Of a stretch of 7,071 bases of DNA, positions 1 to 6,133 are shown in pieces. A model generated the notes under the pieces. The model was not told the origin of the DNA, ran no database searches, and saw only the letters and a program-made list of their open reading frames with translations. Position 1 is the stretch's first letter. Every line of letters starts with the position of its first letter. The DNA is taken from contig JAUUZV010000134.1 of the NCBI GenBank assembly GCA_030592085.1, positions 1-7,071 of the forward strand. Reading direction: 5' to 3'. The translations under genes and the position numbers were made by a program. Source of the stretch: Clostridia bacterium (GTDB lineage Bacteria > Bacillota > Clostridia > DUPQ01).

Positions 1-515
1 AGAAAATCAAAAGATTCTCTTGGTTCAACAGCAACTATATTAATTGGCTTAGCTCCATAAACGACTCCTTTATTTCCATAAATTTTTGTTCTACATATCC
101 ACGGAATCAAACCAATAGCAAAAGTTTTTATGTTAGGTAACCCGAATTTATTTTTTATTTCACTTGTCATCCAATTAAATCCACCCTGCCCATAAACGGT
201 TCCAATATATACGTCCTTATCCTTGTTTATATGTGGTGCGATTAAATGAAGCTGTCCTCTATAAATATGAACAGGAAGACAAAAGATAATTATATCTGCA
301 TCAGGTATAACATCTGTAGGGTCTTTTGAAATATTATTTAATTCTCCTTGGAAGCTCCTTACATATTCACCACTTGGAAGCACATAATCTAGGCCAATAG
401 TTTTTTTCCATATATTAGGTTTCCTGGTTAAAAGGTTAATTTTCATACCACTTTCTGATAAGAGTGGTATCAATACATGGGCACTATTTCCTCCTCCAAC
501 TATTGTAATTATCAT
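1..515 (-). CDS. Opine (octopine/nopaline)-type NAD(P)-dependent dehydrogenase, N-terminal part
   Basis: This gene is open at the left window edge; 171 codons are visible, starting at ATG 515. The N-terminus is a Rossmann fold: beta1 with the glycine-rich turn IVGGGNSAH (residues 5-13), beta2 ending in LLTRK (28-32), and a later strand DIIIFCLPVH (74-83). The Arg/Lys after beta2 hints at NADP rather than NAD (inference). The segment GLIPWICRT (135-143) and the overall order resemble the octopine/nopaline dehydrogenase family. Those enzymes reductively join an amino acid's amino group to a 2-oxo acid, or do the reverse. The alpha-helical substrate domain expected at the C-terminus lies outside the window, so substrate cannot be judged. 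The start sits 7 nt after the kamA stop, and its ribosome site AGGA (524-521) overlaps that stop, so translation is probably coupled to kamA. Alternatives are a ketopantoate-reductase-like or glycerol-3-phosphate-dehydrogenase-like enzyme. Family assignment is by recognition, not by search. Confidence 0.72.
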   Translation of the reverse strand, partial: MIITIVGGGNSAHVLIPLLSESGMKINLLTRKPNIWKKTIGLDYVLPSGEYVRSFQGELNNISKDPTDVIPDADIIIFCLPVHIYRGQLHLIAPHINKDKDVYIGTVYGQGGFNWMTSEIKNKFGLPNIKTFAIGLIPWICRTKIYGNKGVVYGAKPINIVAVEPRESFDF

Positions 516-522
516 AATAATC

Positions 523-1755
523 CTAACTTACCAGTATATCTGGTTTACTTTTTTTGTTTTTCTCATCAAGTAACATTCCAAGAACACCCTGGTTTTTAAC
601 ATTCTTTAGTCCAGTACAAACTTCGCATGTACATTTCTTGGAATAATTCTCTGGTTCCTCATATGCAAACATTTCTCCTTGGTAATTTCTCACTATGGTC
701 TTATTACTGCTTCTAGAAACTATATAGTTAGGCATAATGGGAATCTTTCCACCACCACCTGGAGCATCGATTACAAAGGTTGGAACTGCCATTCCTGATG
801 TATGTCCCCGTAAACCCTCAATAATTTCAATCCCAGAAGACACTGGTGTTCTGAAATGTTCAATCCCTTTGGCTAGGTCACATTGATATAAATAATATGG
901 ACGCACTCTTATTGTAAGAAGTTTTCTTACAAGCTTAGTCATAATATGCACACAATCATTAACTCCTCTTAACAATACTGTCTGATTTCCCAAAGGGATT
1001 CCTGCATCAGTAAGTTTGTTACATGCCTCAGCAGATTCTTCAGTAATCTCATTAGGATGATTAATGTGAGTATTTATCCATATTGGATGGTATTTTTTTA
1101 TCATATTTACTAGTTCGTCATCAATGCGCTGTGGTAGTACAACAGGAACTCTTGTTCCAATCCTGATTATCTCTACATGTTTGATTTCTTTTAATTTTCT
1201 TAAAATTATTTCAAGCCTTCTAGTTGATAACATTAACGGATCACCACCAGATAAAATAACATCACGAATTTCTTTATGATTCTTTATATAAGCCAATCCC
1301 TTGTCTACTTGAGTCATAGAAAGATTACCGTCTTTCTGGCCTGCAAATCTTCTCCTTGTACAATGTCTGCAATACATAGCGCATCTGTCTGTAAGAAGTA
1401 AAAGTACTCTGTCAGGATATCTATGAACCAGTCCCTTAACAGGCATATCACCATCTTCATTTAATGGATCCGCACAGTCAGCAGATGCAAAATCATTTTC
1501 ATAAACAGTTGGAACTGCTTGTTTTCTAATTGGGTCTTCTTCATTTTTAGGGTTAATTAAAGAGAGATAGTAAGGTGTTATAGCCATTCTTAAACTAGTC
1601 CCTATACCAACTTCATCTTTTTTTATTTTAATATACTTCCCAAGCTCTTCAATCGTTTCAATTCTATTTGATAATTGCCATTTCCAATCATTCCATTCCT
1701 TATTCGTGGCGTTGGGAAAAAATATCTTTTTCCTTTTAGACTTTGAATATATCAT
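523..1755 (-). CDS. kamA: Lysine 2,3-aminomutase (radical SAM, PLP-dependent)
   Basis: This 410-residue cytosolic enzyme interconverts L-lysine and L-beta-lysine using a [4Fe-4S] cluster, S-adenosylmethionine and PLP. With the ATG at 1755, the key residues fall at the positions I recall for the Clostridium subterminale enzyme: cluster Cys125/129/132 (CAMYCRHC), Arg134, PLP Lys337 in APGGGGK, and zinc ligands Cys268, Cys375, Cys377 and Cys380. The lysine epsilon-amino binders Asp293 (QCD) and Asp330 (VID) are both present. Glutamate 2,3-aminomutases replace these two, so lysine is the expected substrate. The length is close to the 416 residues of the clostridial enzyme. An in-frame TTG at 1770 would add five residues but has no ribosome site; GGAG at 1763-1760 serves the ATG, although its spacer is only 4 nt. 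The gene is first in its unit, behind a long leader, and is followed by an opine-dehydrogenase-like gene instead of the usual lysine-fermentation genes. Confidence 0.94.
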   Translation of the reverse strand: MIYSKSKRKKIFFPNATNKEWNDWKWQLSNRIETIEELGKYIKIKKDEVGIGTSLRMAITPYYLSLINPKNEEDPIRKQAVPTVYENDFASADCADPLNEDGDMPVKGLVHRYPDRVLLLLTDRCAMYCRHCTRRRFAGQKDGNLSMTQVDKGLAYIKNHKEIRDVILSGGDPLMLSTRRLEIILRKLKEIKHVEIIRIGTRVPVVLPQRIDDELVNMIKKYHPIWINTHINHPNEITEESAEACNKLTDAGIPLGNQTVLLRGVNDCVHIMTKLVRKLLTIRVRPYYLYQCDLAKGIEHFRTPVSSGIEIIEGLRGHTSGMAVPTFVIDAPGGGGKIPIMPNYIVSRSSNKTIVRNYQGEMFAYEEPENYSKKCTCEVCTGLKNVKNQGVLGMLLDEKNKKSKPDILVS

Positions 1756-1759
1756 TTTT

Positions 1760-1763
1760 CTCC
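1760..1763 (-). promoter_or_regulatory. kamA ribosome binding site that decides the start codon
   Basis: On the minus strand GGAG occupies 1763-1760, 4 nt before ATG 1755. The upstream in-frame TTG (1770-1768) has only AT-rich sequence before it, with no purine-rich site. This favours the ATG, which also brings the active-site numbering into register with characterised lysine 2,3-aminomutase. Confidence 0.7.
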
Positions 1764-1766
1764 ATT

Positions 1767-1871
1767 TCAAAAACTAATAATGAGATCATTAATTAATTTA
1801 TTAAATTTTACTTTGGTTTTAGAGTGCCTATTATGCAATCTTGTATCATACGAATATTTTTGTAAAAACAT
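1767..1871 (-). other. Doubtful 34-codon ORF in the kamA leader
   Basis: The ORF runs from ATG 1871 to TGA 1769-1767 and encodes a basic 34-residue peptide beginning MFLQKYSYDT. Four Lys codons (AAA) fall within eight codons in the stretch KTKVKFNK. The stop lies 11 nt before the kamA ATG. There is no usable ribosome site: AGG sits one base before the ATG, and the next purine run (GGAA) is about 17 nt away. AAA codons are common in AT-rich DNA. It may be chance, or a leader peptide; I do not call it a gene. Confidence 0.15.
1778..1791. promoter_or_regulatory. AT-rich dyad just upstream of the kamA ribosome site
   Basis: TAATGA-GA-TCATTA is a 6-bp inverted repeat around a 2-bp centre, within the transcribed leader and 15 nt upstream of the kamA ribosome site. 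It shares the 11-mer TAATAATGAGA (1775-1785) with the site near the transcription start (1968-1978). It could be an operator or merely AT-rich chance; no regulator can be named. Confidence 0.25.
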
Positions 1872-1963
1872 ACCTATTTAGATTCAAGTTCCAATACCAT
1901 TTTTTGTTCCCATTTTATCATTTTTTGAATCAGCCGAAATCCATTGAAGTGGAACAACTATAA

Positions 1964-1982
1964 TGATTAATAATGAGAATCA
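1964..1982. promoter_or_regulatory. Candidate operator just downstream of the kamA transcription start
   Basis: TGATT and AATCA form 5-bp inverted arms around a 9-bp centre, and the site contains the 11-mer TAATAATGAGA. It lies about 12-30 bp downstream of the predicted transcription start, where a repressor would block early elongation. The sequence on the plus strand (AATAATGAGAATCA) loosely resembles a Fur-type box, but the symmetry does not match the full consensus. Assignment to Fur is speculative. Confidence 0.28.
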
Positions 1983-2000
1983 CTTAACTTTGTGTACCTC

Positions 2001-2029
2001 ATTATAGCATATTAGTGATGTTTTTTAAA
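2001..2029 (-). promoter_or_regulatory. kamA promoter with extended -10
   Basis: On the minus strand the -10 is a perfect TATAAT (2006-2001) preceded by TGC, giving the extended form TGnTATAAT. The -35 is TTTAAA (2029-2024, four of six consensus bases) with an exact 17-bp spacer. Initiation is expected near 1994. This is the best sigma-A-type promoter between the upstream terminator and kamA, and it implies a leader of about 240 nt. Confidence 0.7.
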
Positions 2030-2040
2030 GCCCGCACGCC

Positions 2041-2063
2041 TGACAGACATGATATTGACAGAC
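2041..2063. repeat. Tandem 8-bp direct repeats upstream of the kamA -35
   Basis: TGACAGAC occurs at 2041-2048 and again at 2056-2063 (GTCTGTCA read on the minus strand), with a 7-bp spacer and a 15-bp period. Relative to the predicted start at about 1994 the repeats centre near -50 and -65, a usual place for activator binding. A GC-rich patch (2030-2040) separates them from the -35. Confidence 0.45.
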
Positions 2064-2234
2064 TAATTTACAGTTTAAAGGTAAAGTAGGGGAGTAGATA
2101 GAGCCATCATTTTCTATAGAACGATTACTAATGATAGACTTTGAAATTTAGTTTGTGCCACTACAAACTGATATCAGTAAGTTCACATTTAGTTCTAAGA
2201 TAAACTTCTATATAAAGAACAATATATTCTAAAG

Positions 2235-2265
2235 AGGAGGTAGTTGAATTAATCAACTACCTCCT
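2235..2265 (-). terminator. Intrinsic terminator of the Na/Pi transporter gene
   Basis: A 13-bp perfect stem (AGGAGGTAGTTGA paired with TCAACTACCTCCT) closes a 5-nt loop at 2248-2252, starting about 30 nt after the stop codon. On the minus strand the hairpin is followed by CTTTAGAATATATT, a moderate U-rich tail. The stem is strong and GC-containing in AT-rich surroundings. The other strand has an even weaker tail, so it is assigned to the minus strand. Confidence 0.78.
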
Positions 2266-2295
2266 TAACGATTATTAAATTAAATTATATATATA

Positions 2296-3969
2296 TTAGT
2301 CGCTTAGATTTTTAGAAACTGAATAAACATCACTTAAAACCATTTCTGCAATATTATTACAATGATCACCAATTCTTTCAAGACTGTGAATTAGCTCTAC
2401 AAAAGTAATAGCTGAATGAGGATGACAAAGTCCTTTATTTAAACGTTCAATATGAGCTTCTCTTAGATCACGCTCTAAATCATCTATGACATATTCATTA
2501 GCAAGTACTTGTTTGGCAAGGGTATCATCATAGTTGTTTAATGCATCAATTGTTTTATCAACCATATCTGTCACTACTTCAAATGCACCAGCGATTTCTT
2601 TTAGAGCAATATCAGAAAATGGTAATTTTTTACTATTCTTTATTTCAGCACTTTCTGCAATATTATCACAATAATCACCAATACGTTCAATATCATTAAC
2701 TACATGCATTAAACCTGTTAATCGTCTTGATTGATTTTCTGTTAACATGGCAGTAGAAAGTAGTTTTGATAAATATTCAACAATTTCATTTTGTAAATTA
2801 TCAACTGTATCTTCAATATCATGAACTTTTTTAGCAGCAATCATATCATTTTCCACAAAGGCTTTTTCAGATTCTTCCATCATTTCTTCTGTTATTAATG
2901 CCATTCTTGCTAATTCTTTTGTAGCTAAATCCATAGCAATTGATGGAGTACCTAATACTTTGTCATCTATGTATAATGGATGGTTTTCAATAATATGATC
3001 TTCACCTGGAAAAACAAGTTTTACTAATTTAGCTAAAATACCAATGAAGGGAAGCCATAATAAGGTGTTAACAATATTAAAAAGAGTATGTGAGTTAGCG
3101 ATTTGACGCGAGACATCCGCCGCCTCATTTGCCGGTGAGATTTTCATCACCACATAAGCAAGAATTGGTATTAAAAACATAAAGACTAGGGAACCAACAA
3201 TATTAAAAATTGAATGGGCTAGTGCAGCTCGTTTCGCATTAATACCTGATCCAATAGAAGCAAATATAGCTGTTATAGTTGTTCCAATATTACTACCGAA
3301 TAAAAAGGGTAGTGCTGCTGTTAAAGTCATTAATGCAGTCCCATCTGGATTTGATGTAGACGCTAAATTCTGAAGAACAGCTATGGAAGCTGATGAACTT
3401 TGTACGACAGCTGTCATTGCAGTTCCAACTAATAATCCTAAGATTGGTGTTGATTGCATTTGTAATATTAGGTTTTGAAAAGCTTCACTATATGCTAGTG
3501 GTTTCATTACAGCACTCATAGTATTAAGTCCTACAAATAATAATCCAAATGAAAATATAACTTGTCCAACATTTTTTACTTTTTTGTTTTTCATAAAAAA
3601 GTAAAGAATAAAACCTAAGGCAGCTATAGGCAAAGCATAATGACCAATTTTAAAAGCAACTAATTGTGAAGTAATTGTTGTACCAATATTAGCACCCATA
3701 ATAACAGCAATTGCTTGTGGTAAAGTCATTAATCCTGCAGAAATAAATCCTATAACCATAACTGTTGTTGCAGATGAACTTTGTACTAAAGCAGTAACAA
3801 GTGCTCCAAAAAGAATCCCAACAAATGGATTACCTGTTAATACTTTTAAGATTTTTCTCATCTTATCGCCAGCAATTTTTTTTAGACCTGAACTCATTTC
3901 AGTCATACCAAATATAAAAATTGCTAACCCACCAAATAACCCAAATAAAATTTCCACAGTCTGATTCAT
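2296..3969 (-). CDS. Na/Pi-cotransporter family protein with C-terminal PhoU-like domain
   Basis: This 557-residue membrane protein probably couples Na+ and phosphate movement across the cell membrane. The first ~320 residues hold two inverted Na/Pi-cotransporter repeats. Each has the family signature, QSSSA at 63-67 and 190-194, followed by GANIGTT (92-98) and GSNIGTT (225-231). Hydrophobic segments lie near 5-24, 50-76, 82-104, 111-126, 134-153, 175-200, 212-236, 248-276 and 293-318. From about 345 to 550 comes a helical PhoU-like region with paired motifs NDIERIGDYCDNI (425-437) and HSLERIGDHCNNI (528-540), the usual metal-binding helices. The length and architecture are normal for bacterial NptA/YjbB-like proteins. 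The ATG at 3969 has AAGGAG (3980-3975) 5 nt upstream. It stands alone between two terminators with its own promoter. Whether it imports or exports phosphate cannot be decided from sequence. Confidence 0.93.
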   Translation of the reverse strand: MNQTVEILFGLFGGLAIFIFGMTEMSSGLKKIAGDKMRKILKVLTGNPFVGILFGALVTALVQSSSATTVMVIGFISAGLMTLPQAIAVIMGANIGTTITSQLVAFKIGHYALPIAALGFILYFFMKNKKVKNVGQVIFSFGLLFVGLNTMSAVMKPLAYSEAFQNLILQMQSTPILGLLVGTAMTAVVQSSSASIAVLQNLASTSNPDGTALMTLTAALPFLFGSNIGTTITAIFASIGSGINAKRAALAHSIFNIVGSLVFMFLIPILAYVVMKISPANEAADVSRQIANSHTLFNIVNTLLWLPFIGILAKLVKLVFPGEDHIIENHPLYIDDKVLGTPSIAMDLATKELARMALITEEMMEESEKAFVENDMIAAKKVHDIEDTVDNLQNEIVEYLSKLLSTAMLTENQSRRLTGLMHVVNDIERIGDYCDNIAESAEIKNSKKLPFSDIALKEIAGAFEVVTDMVDKTIDALNNYDDTLAKQVLANEYVIDDLERDLREAHIERLNKGLCHPHSAITFVELIHSLERIGDHCNNIAEMVLSDVYSVSKNLSD

Positions 3970-4005
3970 TCTAACTCCTTAGTTTACTTGTTTTCAATTA
4001 CTTAT

Positions 4006-4033
4006 ATTTTACCATCAACTTGAATTAATTCAA
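4006..4033 (-). promoter_or_regulatory. Candidate promoter of the Na/Pi transporter gene
   Basis: On the minus strand TTGAAT (4033-4028) serves as -35 and TAAAAT (4011-4006) as -10, with a 16-bp spacer. TGG directly before the -10 gives an extended -10. It lies about 37 bp before the gene start and downstream of the neighbouring operon's terminator, so independent transcription is expected. Confidence 0.5.
4020..4033. repeat. Perfect 14-bp palindrome over the -35 of the Na/Pi promoter
   Basis: TTGAATTAATTCAA is fully self-complementary. It covers the -35 hexamer and the adjacent half of the spacer, a position suited to a repressor operator. It is not a Pho box and I cannot name a regulator. 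AT-richness makes short palindromes more likely by chance. Confidence 0.35.
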
Positions 4034-4077
4034 TCATAAATTACATATATTTTTAAATTATAATATTATGACATGAA

Positions 4078-4103
4078 AAAGGGTCTGAAATTCCAGACCC
4101 TTT
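4078..4103 (-). terminator. Intrinsic terminator of the nucleoside ABC transporter operon
   Basis: A perfect 10-bp stem (AAAGGGTCTG with CAGACCCTTT) closes a 6-nt loop. On the minus strand the 3' arm runs into TTTTTC, a good U tract. The hairpin begins 9 nt after the last permease's stop codon and separates the operon from the Na/Pi transporter gene. Confidence 0.88.
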
Positions 4104-4112
4104 CATAAATAA

Positions 4113-5060
4113 CTAATTTTTTCCCAAATCAAATACTTCACCTGCAGCTTTTGGAGCCTGAGATGATTTACTAAATACAATTAAGGCAACTAGTGTAATT
4201 ACATATGGGAATATTTTAAGAAGTAGTGGAGGAATTACTCCAAGTTCTGGAATTACTTGTGATATATTTGCAATTGTAACAGCAGAACCAAAAAAGAATG
4301 TAGCTCCCAATACTCCTAGAGGTTTCCATTGACCAAAGATTAATGCAGCTAAAGCTAAGAAACCAAGACCTGCAACAGAACCATTAAACTCACCTGAATA
4401 GGTAACTAAGATTACAGCTCCACCAAGGCCTGAGAATGCTCCTGAAATCATAACAGCAATATATCGCATGCGATATACATTAATACCTGCTGAGGCTGCT
4501 GCATATGGATGTTCACCACAAGCTCTCAATCGTAACCCAAAAGATGTTTTATACAATACAAACCATGATAAAAATAATATACCAAGAACAAGCCATGTTG
4601 ATGCATATGTATTAGAAAACAGTAATGGACCAAGAATTGGTATTTTTGATAATAATGGAATGTCAAATCTTGGTAGTCCACTTTGAATAGTAATATTACC
4701 ACTACCTGTTAAAGTTCTAGCTAAATATACTGTAATGGCTGCAGCAATCATATTAATTGCTGTACCTGAAATAACTTGATTAGCATTTAAGTTAATAGAT
4801 GCAAAGGCGTGTAATAGTGAGAAGAGCATTCCTGCAATCATTCCAGCTAACAAACCAATCCATACTGATAAGTCTGGTAAGAATATTTGTAATGAAATAA
4901 TAGTAACAGCGGATGCAAAAAAGCCTACCACCATAAGTCCTTCTAAACCAATATTAATGACTCCACCTCGCTCAGAGAATAACCCTCCTAAAGCAGTAAT
5001 CATTAAGGGAATGGTATAAGCTATGGCATAAGGAAAAACTAATTTAGTAATATCCCACAT
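4113..5060 (-). CDS. nupQ: Nucleoside ABC transporter permease (NupQ/YufQ-like)
   Basis: This 315-residue integral membrane permease is one of two forming the channel of a BmpA-type nucleoside importer. It belongs to the branched-chain/ribose-type permease family (BPD_transp_2). Family motifs are SERGGVINIGLEGLMVVG (29-46), ANQVISGTAIN (93-103) and the cytoplasmic loop SFGLRLRACGEHPYAA (173-188), which contacts the ATPase. Hydrophobic segments lie near 10-27, 39-60, 66-88, 96-118, 152-170, 199-221, 231-253, 255-273 and 283-297. Length matches NupQ of Bacillus subtilis (about 319). The start overlaps the preceding permease's stop by one base (TAATG) and has an excellent ribosome site. It is the last gene of the operon. 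The symbol is by family resemblance; purine or pyrimidine nucleoside preference cannot be told, and nucleobase transport is possible. Confidence 0.9.
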   Translation of the reverse strand: MWDITKLVFPYAIAYTIPLMITALGGLFSERGGVINIGLEGLMVVGFFASAVTIISLQIFLPDLSVWIGLLAGMIAGMLFSLLHAFASINLNANQVISGTAINMIAAAITVYLARTLTGSGNITIQSGLPRFDIPLLSKIPILGPLLFSNTYASTWLVLGILFLSWFVLYKTSFGLRLRACGEHPYAAASAGINVYRMRYIAVMISGAFSGLGGAVILVTYSGEFNGSVAGLGFLALAALIFGQWKPLGVLGATFFFGSAVTIANISQVIPELGVIPPLLLKIFPYVITLVALIVFSKSSQAPKAAGEVFDLGKN

Positions 5061-6133
5061 TATTTAGTACCTCCTTTAGTATTTTCTTTATTTTTCTTCT
5101 TACGTAATATTTTTGTCCATAATCGTTGAATTAATAATGATGTAGCTGTAAAATAAATTATTATTGCAATAATTGTATTAGCAATTTGAGGGGGGATATC
5201 AGTCATAGCACTCATAAACCCTTTCCCAGTATGTAAAATACCAAAGAAGATTGCAGCAATTAGTACACCATAAGGTGAGGAAGTACCAAGTAAGGCAACT
5301 GCAATACCATCAAATCCTTGTGCTGGTAGAATTCCAATTTGCATATTTTCAGCAAACCCAGTATAAAATGTTAATCCTGCAAGGCCTGCAAGTCCGCCTG
5401 CAATCATCATTGATAAGATAATATTACGGTTTACTTTAATTCCATTACAAAGAGCAGCGTCTCTATTAAATCCAACTGCTTTTAATTCAAAACCAAGAGT
5501 AGTTTTATCTAATATGATTTTTATAAATATAACTGCCAATAAGGCAATTACTAATCCTAAATTAATTGATGAACCTTGAAATAGATCTGTTAACCAGGGG
5601 ACTTTTAATTGTGCAAGCTCGGGTAAGTCAGCTGATTGTGTTTCTTGTACATCGATTAAAAAGGCTTGTACAGTATAATATACAACCCAAAGGGCAATCC
5701 AATTCATCATGATTGTTGCAACAACCTCATGAACATTAAATTTAGATTTTAATATTCCAGGGATAATACCCCAAATAGCACCACCAATAATTGCAACTAT
5801 TAACATAAGAAATAGTAATAATGGTCTAGATAAATCTACAGTCAAACCTATGATTGTGGCACACAGCCCACCAATAAGCATTTGTCCAGAAACACCAATA
5901 TTAAATAATCCTGTTCTAAAAGCAAAGGCTACTGATAATCCTGTTAATATTAAAGTGGTAGCAGTTGAAAGTGTATTACCAATACGTTCAATGCTCATTG
6001 TTCCACCTTTTAATAGATATGTAAATCCTTCTATTGGATTGCTTCCAATGGATAACATCAATATGGCTCCAGCCAACAAGCCTAATAAAGTAGCAATAAG
6101 TGATTTAGTTACTCCATTTAGTTCTTTTTTCAT
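5060..6133 (-). CDS. nupP: Nucleoside ABC transporter permease (NupP/YufP-like)
   Basis: This 357-residue permease is the partner of the downstream permease in the same importer. Recognisable family motifs are AFRTGLFNIGVSGQMLIG (71-88), NVHEVVATIMMNWIA (133-147), the ATPase-contact loop TTLGFELKAVGFNRDAA (211-227) and PAQGFDGIAVALLG (270-283). Hydrophobic stretches begin at about 11-30 and recur through 320-336, and the tail is highly basic and cytosolic (KILRKKKNKE, 341-350). Length is near that of B. subtilis NupP (about 348). The ATG at 6133 overlaps the ATPase gene's stop (ATGA), with GAGGTG a few bases upstream. The C-terminal codons for KGG also form the ribosome site of the next gene, so the reading frame and the downstream translation signal share sequence. 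Confidence in the family is high, and in the exact substrate moderate. Confidence 0.9.
   Translation of the reverse strand: MKKELNGVTKSLIATLLGLLAGAILMLSIGSNPIEGFTYLLKGGTMSIERIGNTLSTATTLILTGLSVAFAFRTGLFNIGVSGQMLIGGLCATIIGLTVDLSRPLLLFLMLIVAIIGGAIWGIIPGILKSKFNVHEVVATIMMNWIALWVVYYTVQAFLIDVQETQSADLPELAQLKVPWLTDLFQGSSINLGLVIALLAVIFIKIILDKTTLGFELKAVGFNRDAALCNGIKVNRNIILSMMIAGGLAGLAGLTFYTGFAENMQIGILPAQGFDGIAVALLGTSSPYGVLIAAIFFGILHTGKGFMSAMTDIPPQIANTIIAIIIYFTATSLLIQRLWTKILRKKKNKENTKGGTK
5069..5077 (-). promoter_or_regulatory. Strong ribosome binding site inside the upstream permease gene
   Basis: AAAGGAGGT (5077-5069, minus strand) is a near-perfect match to the 16S rRNA tail. It lies 8 nt before ATG 5060 and within the last codons of the preceding permease. 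Together with the one-base stop/start overlap it indicates coupled but independently strong translation of the second permease. Confidence 0.8.

Larger units (their letters stand above)
1756..2234. other. Gene-poor regulatory region upstream of kamA
   Basis: About 480 bases lie between the kamA start and the terminator of the Na/Pi gene, with no convincing protein gene on either strand. The kamA-proximal half holds the promoter (2001-2029), a leader of about 240 nt (roughly 1994-1756), two AT-rich dyads and a doubtful 34-codon ORF (1871-1767, minus). Just upstream of the promoter is a GC-rich patch (2030-2040) in otherwise AT-rich DNA, then tandem 8-bp repeats (2041-2063). The distal part (2064-2234) shows only a hairpin (2148-2171) with an overlapping palindrome (2168-2177). 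I see no tRNA, insertion sequence or known riboswitch core here. Confidence 0.6.

Noticed and set aside
523..1755. Glutamate 2,3-aminomutase
   Set aside because: The Asp pair that binds the lysine side-chain amine (293 and 330) is intact; the glutamate enzymes replace both.
1756..1770. TTG start giving a 415-residue KamA
   Set aside because: No ribosome site lies upstream of the TTG. The ATG at 1755 follows GGAG and restores the exact active-site numbering of characterised lysine 2,3-aminomutase.
1756..1994. Lysine riboswitch in the kamA leader
   Set aside because: I do not see the conserved purine-rich and multi-helix core of the lysine riboswitch; the leader is too AT-rich and poorly structured for that class.
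2041..2063. Pho box
   Set aside because: The CTGTCA half-sites match, but the period is 15 bp instead of 11. They also lie upstream of kamA, not of the phosphate transporter.
2143..2160. Sigma-54 promoter for kamA (TGGCAC on the minus strand)
   Set aside because: The -24-like TGGCAC is present, but the -12 GC element at the required spacing is missing.
4468..4686. Plus-strand 72-codon ORF
   Set aside because: Antisense shadow inside the second permease gene, with no family features.
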